From positions 139,192,376 through 139,256,375 of the forward strand of contig NC_088201.1 in assembly GCF_037126465.1 (NCBI RefSeq): a stretch of 64,000 nucleotides of DNA. The letters are read 5' to 3'. Positions 12,390 to 22,077 of this stretch are shown piece by piece (the stretch's first letter is position 1; each line of letters opens with the position of its first letter). The notes below the pieces were generated by a model. That model had not been told where the DNA came from. It worked only from the letters and a program-made list of their open reading frames with translations, and searched no databases. A program made the translations under genes and the position numbers. The stretch comes from Ornithodoros turicata (taxonomy: Eukaryota; Arthropoda; Arachnida; Ixodida; Argasidae).

Positions 12390-12580
12390 TCAGGACACGT
12401 CCAAAATATATATCTACAGGACATCCAGGGGACGTCCCTCTTGCCACGTCACCCCTGGATGAATGTAGGAAATTTATGGATATTTTTCGATATCCATGGA
12501 ATGTCACCTGGACATCCATCATGGATCTGGACGTTATGACAAAACATGGATGTCCTCGGGACGTTGATGGTTGTCTGGGA
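12390..12580. repeat. GGACGTCC/GGACATCC-rich degenerate repeat
   Basis: The words GGACATCC, GGACGTCC, GGATGTCC and their palindromic variants recur about every 15-25 bp, in both orientations, around a central ATATCCATGG. The layout suggests a decayed MITE with dense subterminal repeats. The frames at 12449-12931 arise from it. Confidence 0.45.
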
Positions 12581-12989
12581 GACGACGCAGACGAGATGAG
12601 GAGAGGAGAAGACGGGACGAGAGGAGAAAAGAGAGATCCATCGTGTGGCGAAAGCGTCGAGACGTTTCGAATAAAGTTTTATTTTCTGCGTAATATGGTA
12701 CATCCTTTTCAGCTATCCCCATTTGCCCCTTGGGGGTCCATACACACAATCGCGTGCTTGGGAACGCGCCTTAAAGCATCATCCCAAAGAAGTGGTTCGC
12801 TCCAACAAAGTTATTTCTTGAGCGCACTCCTCATTTTGCTGCTCTGTGAAACGAAGCGCTTTTGTTCTAGATTTAAATTTATAATGGAATGTAAGCATGA
12901 ACATCAGAGTGGCGTATTACTCAACATTTGACTTCTCTACGTCTTGGAAGCTTTTGTATCACCTGTCTGCCCTGTGGTCGTTATCACAT

Positions 12990-13537
12990 ATGTGGTAACA
13001 GGTGGTAGTAACCAGAGTTATAGGTAACTCGTTACTGTAACAAAGTTCCTTTTTTGGTAACTTGTAACTTAACTGGGTACTTGTGCGCCGTGGTAACTTT
13101 AAAAGGAACTCTTTTCTTTTTCAGGTAACTTTGCCAAAGTACCTTAAACTAAGTTCCAAGTTACTTTTAATTCGCTTTTCACACTCGTTCACATATTTCC
13201 TTGCTTTCTCTCCGCTTCTTTCATGGCATTTTATGCCATAGAACGTGATATTCAATCAATGACAGTATTCTAGTCAGGAAGTAATAGCCGGTGCCATTGA
13301 AATGAAGCTGAACCATTGTCCACCCCCAGGGAGTAATATGCAAAGAGTTCGAAATGTTGGACATAAACGAAAACGATCTAAGCGTGTTGCACTTCTAAGC
13401 TCTCTCACTCAAGGCGCTGCGCCCTCACTCACGCGCGCTGCACCTGTGTAGTGCTATTTTGTGTCCGAAGGGACTTTGAAGTACCTCGTTCTTTTTTTTA
13501 AGTAACTCCGTAGTTGTGAGTTACATTTCAGGCTGAA
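12990..13537. repeat. GTAACT-rich dispersed repeat
   Basis: Repeated GTAACT/AGTTAC words (GTAACTCGTTACTGTAAC, GTAACTTGTAACTTAACTG, TTCCAAGTTACTTTT, AAGTAACTCC, GAGTTAC) cluster at about 13005-13170 and 13495-13530. Such clusters are typical ends of non-autonomous hAT-like elements. The boundaries are not clear, and the intervening sequence has no gene. Confidence 0.4.
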
Positions 13538-14250
13538 GAACTTCGTTAACGGTCGGTGGTAGCATCGACGGCAGCACAAGGGAACGTGTGTGCTTGCAAA
13601 GAATGGAAAGGTATTCCAAAGCAGTACAAATTGCAAAAAGGACGATAAAAAGTAAAAATATTGGTAACAGTAACAGTAAAATATATAAAAAATATAAACA
13701 TACAAGTAAGACTCAGAAGTGAATAAGGTATGGAATAAAATGTGTTTGAGTCTCTCCCATGGAATTAGTCAAGATTAAAGAGGTTATTCGCGGCTAACGG
13801 GGCTAAGGAGAGTGACCAAGCCTTCTGGAAGGACAATGCTAGGTTGGCTCACACATCCTTTTGTAGTTGCTACTAGGGAGGATTCTAGTAGAGTGTTGGT
13901 CATTGCATTCACAGTTTCTCATTGCAGGAGATTAAACAGTTGGTTCTGGGAAGGTCTGCCTCCCAGAAGGCTTGGTCACTCTCCTTAGCCTCGTTAGCCC
14001 CGGATAACTTCTTTAATCTTGACTAATACAATGGGAGAGACTCAAACACATTTTATTCCGTACCTTATTCGCTTCTGAGTTTTACTGTATGTTTATATTT
14101 TTATATATTTTATTGTTACTGTAACCACTATTTTTACTTTTTATCGTCCTTTTTGCAATTTGTACTGCTTTGGAATACCTTTCCATCCTTTGCAAGCACA
14201 CACGTTCCATTGTGCTGTTATCGATGCTAGCACCGACCGTTAAGAGGTTC
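13538..14250. repeat. Long inverted repeat, about 290-bp arms
   Basis: Left arm about 13538-13827 and right arm about 13962-14250 are closely matching reverse complements, separated by about 134 bp. Shared landmarks include AACGGTCGGTG / CACCGACCGTT, GGAAAGGTATTCCAAAGCAG / CTGCTTTGGAATACCTTTCC, GTTTGAGTCTCTCCCAT and AAGGAGAGTGACCAAGCCTT. A transcript across it would form a hairpin of nearly 290 bp. Frames such as 13454-13705 (minus) are by-products of the arms. Confidence 0.85.
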
Positions 14251-14425
14251 GTATTACGCGCCCCATATTCACCTACGCTCAGACGCCGAAGTGTACATTT
14301 TCTTTTTACCCCGTCTTACTTGCACTTTGTGTATTAAAGCCTCATTGGTGGTTCGTGAGTCTATCTGTTCATCTCGTCTTGTGTTCGTCCTGTGTTTTCC
14401 CCTCAAACTCAAGGCAGTGTTAACA

Positions 14426-14742
14426 TCAAGATTTATTTCTATTAACATACTGGGTAAACATTGACTTCCAAACACGTGGACAAGTTACCGGACAACGTGA
14501 GCACTTCGCAGCTTTGCACAATGACGTACCAACAAATCTAGGTACTCTTCCAAAGTACATAGTAATATGTACTATACACGCACAGAAATCGCAGTACTTG
14601 TATCGCTGGTAGCTGCCACTGGTAATGCCTCTGTCTTCGGATCCATGCTCGCATCTTGATTTCTCCAAAGGAAACCAGTACTTTACACACGTGTGGGTGG
14701 TAGACGGCTGTGGGTAGCAGGAAGGAACGTTTCCCAGATACA
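14426..14742 (-). CDS. Possible terminal exon, cysteine-rich
   Basis: A strong acceptor (CTTTTCTATTTTCAG, ending at 14743) opens a minus-strand frame of 105 codons to a TAA at 14426. The predicted peptide is cysteine-rich (motifs PSCYPQPS, HTCVKYW, YCDFCAC, KCSRCPVTC), as in secreted or zinc-binding proteins. No upstream exon with a compatible one-base phase was identified. It lies just downstream of the gene at 15015-16014 and could be an alternative last exon or a separate gene. Family unknown. Confidence 0.28.
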
Positions 14743-15014
14743 CTGAAAATAGAAAAGACAATGTGATATCACTATAAATGCCTGTATGTAAACATGTTCG
14801 ATGCAGCTTGTTTACTGCAGAACTGAAATTTATGCATATTTTTTATTCATGCTCTATGCAAGTGTCAAGTATTTCTCCATCCGTACATGTCGAATCATAT
14901 ATTGCTTGTGCAGAACCCATTTGACTCCAGACTGATAATTCGAAGACGAAACCTTTTTCTATACTCTTGCATAGCACCATGGCAAAATTAGACAATGGGC
15001 GACATCAAGTAAAC

Positions 15015-16014
15015 CTAGCACGGGGAAAGGGGTAGTAGTTCATGCATCATTTTTGTTGACTTTGACACAGCATGGATCATGGGCTGGAAGACGAGAAACT
15101 GAAGTAGTCTGTAGGCTTCCTGCCTTGTTGTAACGCAAGTTACCAAGGTTCGAAGCAGTGCTAAACGTTCTGGGATTTCTGAAGTCGAGGTTGCTAAAGA
15201 GACCGTGACGTGACACATCCTACTCTTCAGATCGAAATGCGCACAAGCTGAAAAGGAAATTGTGTGATCGAATCTGAAAAATAATCATTCTGACAGCCTG
15301 CACTTACATGGCATCAATGATATAAATTCGATGCAGTTCAGACACTCCACTGTAACTGAAGCTGTTTGGCAACAAAGTATTTACAAGAGGCTCACACCAG
15401 CGTCAGATTAGCGAGCACATAGAAAACAAGGGGTATTGAACAACAGTACTGTCAGATCCGAAAAGGTAACAGTTCTCGTTTACGTAAAATGTGATCGTAG
15501 CTCCAGTGAGCTGAAGTGCCAACAAATGGCTCACAGGACAGGCGTTGTATTCGTCACCTCCATTCCATGACTCCTCAAGCACCTATAAAAATAACAGACA
15601 TGAAACCAAGAGGTACCCGCGTCAACAACGATTGAATCTTAACACACGGACATAGGTCACCCTCACATTTCCATATTGCTCGTCGCAATCACTTTGAACA
15701 GACAGCATTGAACGTAACCAAACGACTGAATCTTATTAACATACATTTAGGTCAGTCCCACATCTGTATTGTGTTCGTCACTCATACGCAACCACATTCT
15801 GCAGAGAAAGAAAACGATATTCAGCTGCTGTGCTCCACAGCTCTACCGCATGCGATTGTGAACACAAGTAGGCACAACTCTGAAAGCGAAGGACAAGAAA
15901 GAAATAAAACTCACCCCTGAAGCCTGAAGAAGGCCTCCATAGCTCCCCGCATTCGCGGCAGTAGAAAAAGAAAAACGCGTCATAGTCACGTGGTATTACA
16001 TCGTCAGACATCAT
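15015..16014 (-). CDS. Five-exon gene of unknown family, about 191 residues
   Basis: I reconstruct five minus-strand exons: 16014-15915 (ATG; donor GTGAGT), an 11-nt microexon 15798-15788 (acceptor CTCTGCAG; donor GTATGA), 15582-15419 (acceptor TTTTTATAG; weaker donor GTGCTC), 15349-15308 (acceptor GTTACAG; donor GTAAGT) and 15273-15015 (acceptor ATTTTTCAG; stop TAG). The total is 576 nt, an exact multiple of three, and every junction phase agrees. The start has tandem ATGs (MMSDDV). Exon 1 has a CREC pair (YCRECGELW); the middle is beta-rich (ATITFYVNENCYLFGS); the C-terminal exon looks helical (PERLALLRTLVTCV, AYRLLQFLVF). An AATAAA on the minus strand at 14847-14842 fits a poly(A) signal about 170 nt past the stop. 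No signal peptide or membrane segment. Family not recognised. Weakest points are the microexon and the GTGCTC donor. Confidence 0.55.
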
Positions 16015-16156
16015 GACGGATGCCCATTGGCCGAAGGAGGTTGCGCGCTCCGGGATTGGTTGACAAAGGTTCGAAATATCTGACAGCTCACTTTTCGCGG
16101 GCAGTCGGCCAGGCGGGCAGCTCCAAGCAAGGTCGCACCGTCTCCGCGGCTCGCCG
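16015..16156. promoter_or_regulatory. Possible bidirectional promoter region
   Basis: This short GC-rich segment separates the minus-strand ATG at 16014 from a plus-strand ATG at 16157. It contains two inverted CCAAT boxes (ATTGG at 16026-16030 and 16055-16059), several CpG sites (GTTGCGCGCTCCG, GTCTCCGCGGC) and no TATA box. Compact CpG/CCAAT spacers are typical between head-to-head housekeeping genes. The plus-strand partner is weakly supported. Confidence 0.3.
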
Positions 16157-16207
16157 ATGTCGGTTGACCACAACGACCAAAGAGGAAGTGTATTCGCGGG
16201 TTTGTTC
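16157..16207 (+). CDS. Possible first exon of a divergent plus-strand gene
   Basis: ATG at 16157 opens 17 codons (MSVDHNDQRGSVFAGLF) and meets a consensus donor GTGAGT at 16208 in phase 0. No second exon was identified. A chance donor is quite possible; the only extra support is the divergent arrangement with the gene ending at 16014. Confidence 0.2.
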
Positions 16208-16902
16208 GTGAGTTGCAGTGACTCTGGCCGTGTACTGATCTCCGATAAAGTAGCAACCTACGGACATTCTAGCCAGGTCGGAACTGAAATGCTTGGTGAG
16301 CTGACGCCTGAGGAACACTTTCGAGCGCTGTCGCATTTTCAAATACAGTGACTAAGAAGAGAGGGTTCGTAACGACACAAGTATTTCCCGTGACTGTGTG
16401 ACCTTCGGTGCATCGCCAGTATGAGAAGAAGATGCTCTTCTGTGAAACGCACATACTCGTGGACTTTGCTCGCCTCCAGAAGTAGACTGTGTGTGTGCTT
16501 TGCAAGTTCGAACTTGGTTTGGTTGCAGTCTATTCAACGAACGAAACGTCCTGTACGCACGGTGAATATATGAATCAAACATTTGAGTGTATACGTTGCA
16601 TTAATAAATATGTATTTAGCCTATAAAAAATGTCTTAGTTATTTTGGAATAACGGGCGCCAGGTATGAAAACCTGTAGAAGCCAATCGTAGCCAGGGTCG
16701 GCCGAAAGGCGAGCCAAGCCGAGAGGTTGCTGATTGGTTGCTGCTAGGCATCACGACGCATTTTCATTGGTCGTATGTCCAGTGTTGCCTGAATTATCTC
16801 AAACTATGGGCTCTATGAGGAGCTGTGGGCGCCTGGTTTGAACACTGACCGTTGCGCTGCGCTGCCCTCTGCCGACGGCGTTTCCAAACCAGCACGTACT
16901 AA

Positions 16903-17114
16903 CTAAACAAGTGGCACCACATGTGGGTCAAAAACTCCTCGACACAGGACGTCTATAGCTGAAGAAGTTCAACAAGGAACAACATTTGGTGAGGCTGTAA
17001 AGAGAGGTGTTGGCCGCACGATCCACTCAACCCATGACGATTTGCTTCGCAAACTTAAAGGAAAGGAAGAAAAAGCAATAAAAGCAGACGCAAGAGGGTT
17101 GGCCGGTCAGTGAA
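16903..17114 (+). pseudogene. Small basic ORF fragment upstream of F54H12.2-like fragment
   Basis: A stop-free plus-strand frame without an ATG near its start reads ...IAEEVQQGTTFGEAVKRGVG..., then LLRKLKGKEEKAIKADARG and a TGA at about 17112. It is basic and Gly/Lys-rich. Its position 45 bp upstream of the next ORF is compatible with a small-protein gene in the same mobile element. The family is inferred from context only. Confidence 0.25.
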
Positions 17115-17159
17115 AGTGGAGAAGAAACGAAGAAAGGTTGACTTTTTCATCTGAGAAAC

Positions 17160-17492
17160 ATGTCTAGCATTGCTATTGTACACAAGAATTCCTGCCTCTG
17201 CACAACAGATCAACGGGAGCTCTTTTCATTGCCTCCAACCAACTTTTCCTTGGAGAAGTCAGAATACGTGGAGTTCTTTCCCATTTCAGCACCAACGTCG
17301 AGTGGTGTGATTGAGTATAATGTTCCTGGTCTTGGAGGTGGCTTCTTCGATCTACAGTCGAGTTTCTTCTTCACATGCCGAAGAGGAGTATGCAAACCGA
17401 GCACAAGGATGCAAGTACGTTTTATCGATTCCATAGAGGCATTGGCAACCAAAACAATCGCATATTTCAGGCAACCTTTCGATATCTTCTGA
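17160..17492 (+). pseudogene. Fragment resembling F54H12.2-like element proteins
   Basis: The 110-codon frame starts MSSIAIVHKNSC and contains EYVEFFPISAPTSSGVIEYN and PGLGGGFFDLQSSFFF. The pattern '(D/E)-(F/Y)-x-P-(I/L)-(S/A)-x-x-x-x-x-x-x-I-E-(F/Y)-x-(I/V)-x-G-x-x-x-(F/Y)-x-D-L' is what I recall from the N-terminus of metazoan proteins annotated 'F54H12.2-like', thought to belong to Maverick/Polinton-type elements. Only about the first quarter of such a protein would be present, and no integrase or polymerase piece lies nearby. Treat as a decayed relic pending a search. Confidence 0.4.
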
Positions 17493-17677
17493 CGTCCCCG
17501 CGTTAGTTCTTATAGCACTTGCCTCAGGAACGTCCGCCAGGAGATGCCGTTGCTGGGATCTGAAATATCAAAGTATATCCATACATTGTAGCATATGTGT
17601 AAAAAACAAACATACACGAGCCAAAATGCCACGACACCAACCGAGACTCTCCGTATTTCCCGTTTAGAAATCTCATA

Positions 17678-18582
17678 CCCCTGTCAGACGTACTAATTTA
17701 GTGTCACTTAGTTGAAGTGCACTCCGTCCCGTAATGTCACTTTCACTACGCTCCTGCTACACGGTATAAGTAAGTGTCACTAAGCAGTCACGGTGATGAC
17801 GATGGGCGAGCTTGAACTCCCACCAAACATCGGGGAGTGCACCATACTTTCTCGGTAAAATCGTTTTTCTTACGTCTAGAAACATTTCAAAAAGATTTTC
17901 TTCGCAGTTGAAGTCGATTTAATGTCATAAATATAATTGTTGGGAACCAACACAAGTACATTTATTTGACAAATTTTCAATCTTCTTCTTCACCTCTTTG
18001 GTGGTCTTTACTATGTCTTGCGCGTGCAACTGGCCCGCGATGTCAGCATACACTTTCGCGTTTCGCTTGGTCCTCCCATGTTCTGATAGCATGGGTTTCT
18101 ATCTCAGACCATGACGCCCTGTCTTTTTTGTCTTCCGTTATTCAGTGCTTCACTGCGGGTATTTCGCGATTTCGCCGGAAACACTTAACCACCGTGCAAT
18201 GTCAACAAATATGGCTGCCGCGAAGTGGATTACGAACTCTACTGGGCAGTCTGTGAACGAGAGTACCGGTAAATCACGCCAAAAAATCCTTACGTCTTTC
18301 TTATATAAATCAGCGCTGTCTTAACAAACTTGTCCAAATATAAATTCCGGTTGGGTTGTTTCTTTCGTTTTCCAAAAATAAGCATTTGTTACGCAATTCC
18401 TGCCGTGGAGGCTACGTACTTGATTGTTGCGGGCGAAGTGAAGTGAGTTTGGCGAACTCACTTCATCGTAAGTGTACTTTGCATCTAGTGTCACTAAAAG
18501 ATGCCGTGTGACTCGTAAAGAATGACACTTATTGCAAGTGTACTCGCTGAAAGTGACACTAAATTAGTACGTCTGACAGGGG
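17678..18582. mobile_element. Non-autonomous DNA transposon, 905 bp, 32-bp perfect TIRs
   Basis: The ends are perfect inverted copies for 32 bp, starting CCCCTGTCAGACGTACTAAT and continuing TTAGTGTCACTT. Flanking TA on both sides (TCATA / TATCA) fits a TA duplication. Subterminal regions are packed with AGTGTCACT and AAGTGTAC words, probable transposase binding sites. The interior has a 96-codon frame (17966-18256) with no recognisable transposase signature, so mobilisation in trans is likely. The superfamily cannot be assigned safely. Confidence 0.8.
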
Positions 18583-21545
18583 TATCAGCTTATCACACTG
18601 CCGTAATCCTCTCATTGGTAGTTTTGATCATGAGGGAGCGATCCGTTCAATGAATATTGTTCATACTGTTTCTCAACAGGAGTGGATGACATCTAACAGC
18701 ACGGAAAAGACAGTGAATGGAAAGGTTTGGTTCTCTGGTAAATTGGGGTGTAAGTGCCTGCCCTTGCACCGCACACACATTGATTTCCCCAAGTTTCTAT
18801 TTCATTGCTTTGGGATATTAGGAGGGTCTATGTATTTGTGTCTAAAAACACTCCAAGTGCCGGGAACAAGCATTTCGTTTGAAGAGTCCCACACCGGCAG
18901 CACAACAGGTTAAAAACAATATTACAATTGTATTTGAGTCTTCCCTAAATGGAGTCCTCAGCTATTTCTTGCTCGTTACAAACATCGTGCAATCGATATC
19001 TTCCTTAAAGGAAATGTAAAATGAATTTCAACCCAGGGTTATTTTATGATTTTAAGAAAGCCTAGGAAGAATACATCTCAGCTACGAAATATTTCTTTTT
19101 GCATCCCTTTTTTCTTTGAGTAATCGAATTTCAAAGATTGCATTCGAGCGCAAAGCGCAGTACTCCCTCAGACACAACACTGGGTTGGCTCGTGTCGGCT
19201 ACGGCTAGTCTTGCCTTCCTAATCCGCCTCCTGGTCTGTGGCGAAGGCGTAATGTTGTTTTGAGGTCCACGTCGTGTGATGTTGATTTTTCCAACCTTGA
19301 ATGTCCTCGAGCTTGCGATAGTCCAGCAGTCACGCTCGCAAAACTTTTCTTCTCACGAGTGCATGCGGTAGACGCAGTATGACACGACATCATCAGCAGA
19401 ATCGTCGACGGAGGATGAATTACCGTCATTGCAGTCACCGCCGTCGTGGGAAACACCTTCATGTGTAATGAAAATGTTGAGAATCTCGCAGCGGAAATAT
19501 GGCATTGCTCTTTCGGTTCAGGTGTCCTTGCGGCAAATGCGTGCCGATGCCAACGGCAGAAGAATGCCTTTGTTGCCGCGAAATGAGACGTTACTGAAGC
19601 AGCGCAGCGGTTGCATTTCAAGAAATCTGTACTTTGAAATACTGTGGCTGAAGACTGAGTCGCTCCAGGTATCCTACTGATACGTGATAGAAAGCGACGA
19701 GTACGCTGTTACCAGGAACAGCAAAGTGAATACGTGAGTTCATTCGTGTGTGCCTTTGGTTTGTTATTAGTAAAGTTACATATCATAATTTTACGCTGTC
19801 CATGGTACATGCAGGAAGTTTGGTACGTTGCCTACAAACAGTTTACCAGGTGGCTCTGGAAGCACTGCAGAAGAGTCCTCGAAGCATGAGCTGTATATGA
19901 TATGTGGGAAAACTCTCCTTCTGAAGCATACAGAGGTTTTTGCCGTTTTGACGTGTGATGCAGTAGTAGGTGCTGTCTGGTGATGTGAATGTTTATTCGC
20001 TTTCACTGCGATGAAGCTCTCACTTTTGTTTGAGGTGCTCGTAGGTACCATTGAATGCCTCCCATCTTGACAGAGGTACACTGGATGGTTTGGTCATGAA
20101 CACTGCTCGATCACAGCAGTATCTCTTTCATGCACAATAGAGGTCTCCCATATGCCCTTCTGGAATAACCAGACAGCCACTACACAGTAAAATACGTTCT
20201 ACAGACATCAAAGCTTGTAATGTTGCTTTATTGGTCACTGTGTTTATGAATGAGCATACAAGTGATAGCAGTAAACAAGCAAACAATGAAAGAGAACATC
20301 CCCATACTGTGTTCATATCAATCTGCAAGTGCTACCTGGCACCAACCACTAACGCAATGTATGTATGCTCTTTTTTTCGTCTGTTCAGTGCACAGGTGTT
20401 TGCCACAAACACGTTCCAGTCCATAAGCTCTAAGAGAAGATAGGCTATCACCTTGCCTATAAAACATCTTGAGCCCATGACTTTATCAGTATAAGAAGGC
20501 CTCAGGCGGGGTCATGCCAATGGCATCAACAGAGGCTTCTCTTCAGAGGCATCCCTATTGTTGACAAAAAATTTAGACCTTTTCTGTGCACATCTATCTT
20601 TGCAACACTTTCTCAATTTCTTATTATAAATTACCCATGTTCTCCCTCATACCAGTCCAATTGCAGCCATTGGTCTACATCCTCTGCGAAGATAAGATAT
20701 GGTCATGGCTAAATGTCTTCCCTATGCTCTTTATATCGAAACATGGTCCCTCATGGCTGTCATGGATGTTGAAAGCGTGCCAGGTCAAACCTAGACGCAT
20801 TATCTCGAAGCTTGTATACATTGTTTCCTGAATTACAGCTCATTTGTATACGTAAGCTCATACTTCTGCACATGCTAAGCAGAAGCTCTGCATTTCCCTC
20901 AGAATTGGAACTACACCTGTAAAGGTGGTTACAAGTACGCTGCATCCACAGATTTAGGTCAGCACATGCACGAGACTTGACAGCAGCTTCAGGCTTTTCC
21001 TTAACCCTCTCTTACAAGATCCTCTTGTGGACTACATGGCCACTAAGCATTCCGGAGCACGGCACTTGCATATTGCAATTGTACAAGCTTGTTCTTTTTA
21101 GCTTTTACTATATGTACCTTTTACGTCGTTGTTGCAGATAGAATCATTGTAACAGAAAATTCAGCTACGCAATGCCTGTGTGCCTTGTTTTGTAAGAAGA
21201 ATTTGAATTTCCTCCTGACTACCTTCTTTGTTCCCTTTCTCTAATGTACATCAGTATAAATATCTGTACTATGTGTGTCTGTATCATGCCTAATGAAGGA
21301 GGGACTCTATTCGAAAGCTTGTGTTTCAGCAAGATTATTTGAATGTTTCTGTCTCTTATGGCCGTGAGTTCTGATAATCCTACCTGCGTCGCGAAAGGAA
21401 GCCTGTGACGTTTCTGGTAGGTGTTGTAGGTGAGGTCTGTTGAGGTGACTTTAATATTAAACAGCTCGAGTAACCAGGGAACCTGGTCAACAGGAAGTAC
21501 TACAAGGTGTCATTCGAATCTGTCAAAACATAAGGCGCTATGAAT
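18583..21545. other. No firmly supported gene
   Basis: Open frames at 18650-18913 (plus), 19205-19621 (minus) and 19791-20081 (minus) are unrecognised. An ACTAATGCCATTGGC-poor, generally AT-rich composition prevails. Near 21290-21335, GAAGGAGGGACTCTATTCGA followed by AAGCTTGTGTTTC recalls the region downstream of Penelope-like elements, but no coding remnant backs this. Confidence 0.35.
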
Positions 21546-21770
21546 TCACATCTTGGCTGCACTGGTCGCATTGAAGAGGATTGTGCCAGACAAGAGGATG
21601 TTCCCCGCAGCCATCTTGTTCACCTCTGGCTGATGTTTCCAAGATAAAGTTTGTTCACTTGGGCACTCGGCTTTTGTGGTGAGAAGTGTGATGCGAACAT
21701 CTGTGGCCACTTTGTGATGATGCACATTTGATGTACTTCTTCTGGTCTGGTGAAGCAGAGGGCACAACAC
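21546..21770 (-). pseudogene. Transposase fragment, possibly Kolobok-type
   Basis: The minus-strand frame includes SWKHQPEVNKMAAGNILLSG followed by TILFNATSAAKM and a stop. I recall a closely similar 'W-x-x-Q-P-x(5)-A-G-N-(I/L)-L-L-(S/A)-x-x-I-L-F-x-(G/N)-A' block in large Kolobok-like transposases abundant in tick genomes. The frame upstream (21655-21906) appears to continue the same protein in another frame, implying a frameshift. The DDE catalytic region is absent. The family name is from memory. Confidence 0.4.
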
Positions 21771-22077
21771 TGCAAGGTAGAAGAGCTTTCAGTATCTGCA
21801 AACTTGTATCAGCAGGCCATTCAAAACTGTTGTCTTCAGATTTCCAGAATGACGCAACAGCTGGTTCTACCAGTGGTGCAGATATTGTCATATCATGCAC
21901 CTGCAAGGAATGCAGAAGTTAAAATGTTAAACAAGACAAGCTTGACCCACCTCTGAGCATGAGGGTGTATGGACAATAGGTGTTGAATTCGTAACTGGAT
22001 AAAGGTTGAGAGGTGTTGACGGTAAATCACGCGTTTTCACGCTTTTACTTCCGAGTTTCACATTCTTGTCAGCCACG

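Noticed and set aside
21280..21345. Penelope-like element 3' end
   Set aside because: A GAAGGAGGGACTC...GAAAGCTTGTG phrase recalls such elements, but there is no GIY-YIG or reverse transcriptase remnant nearby.
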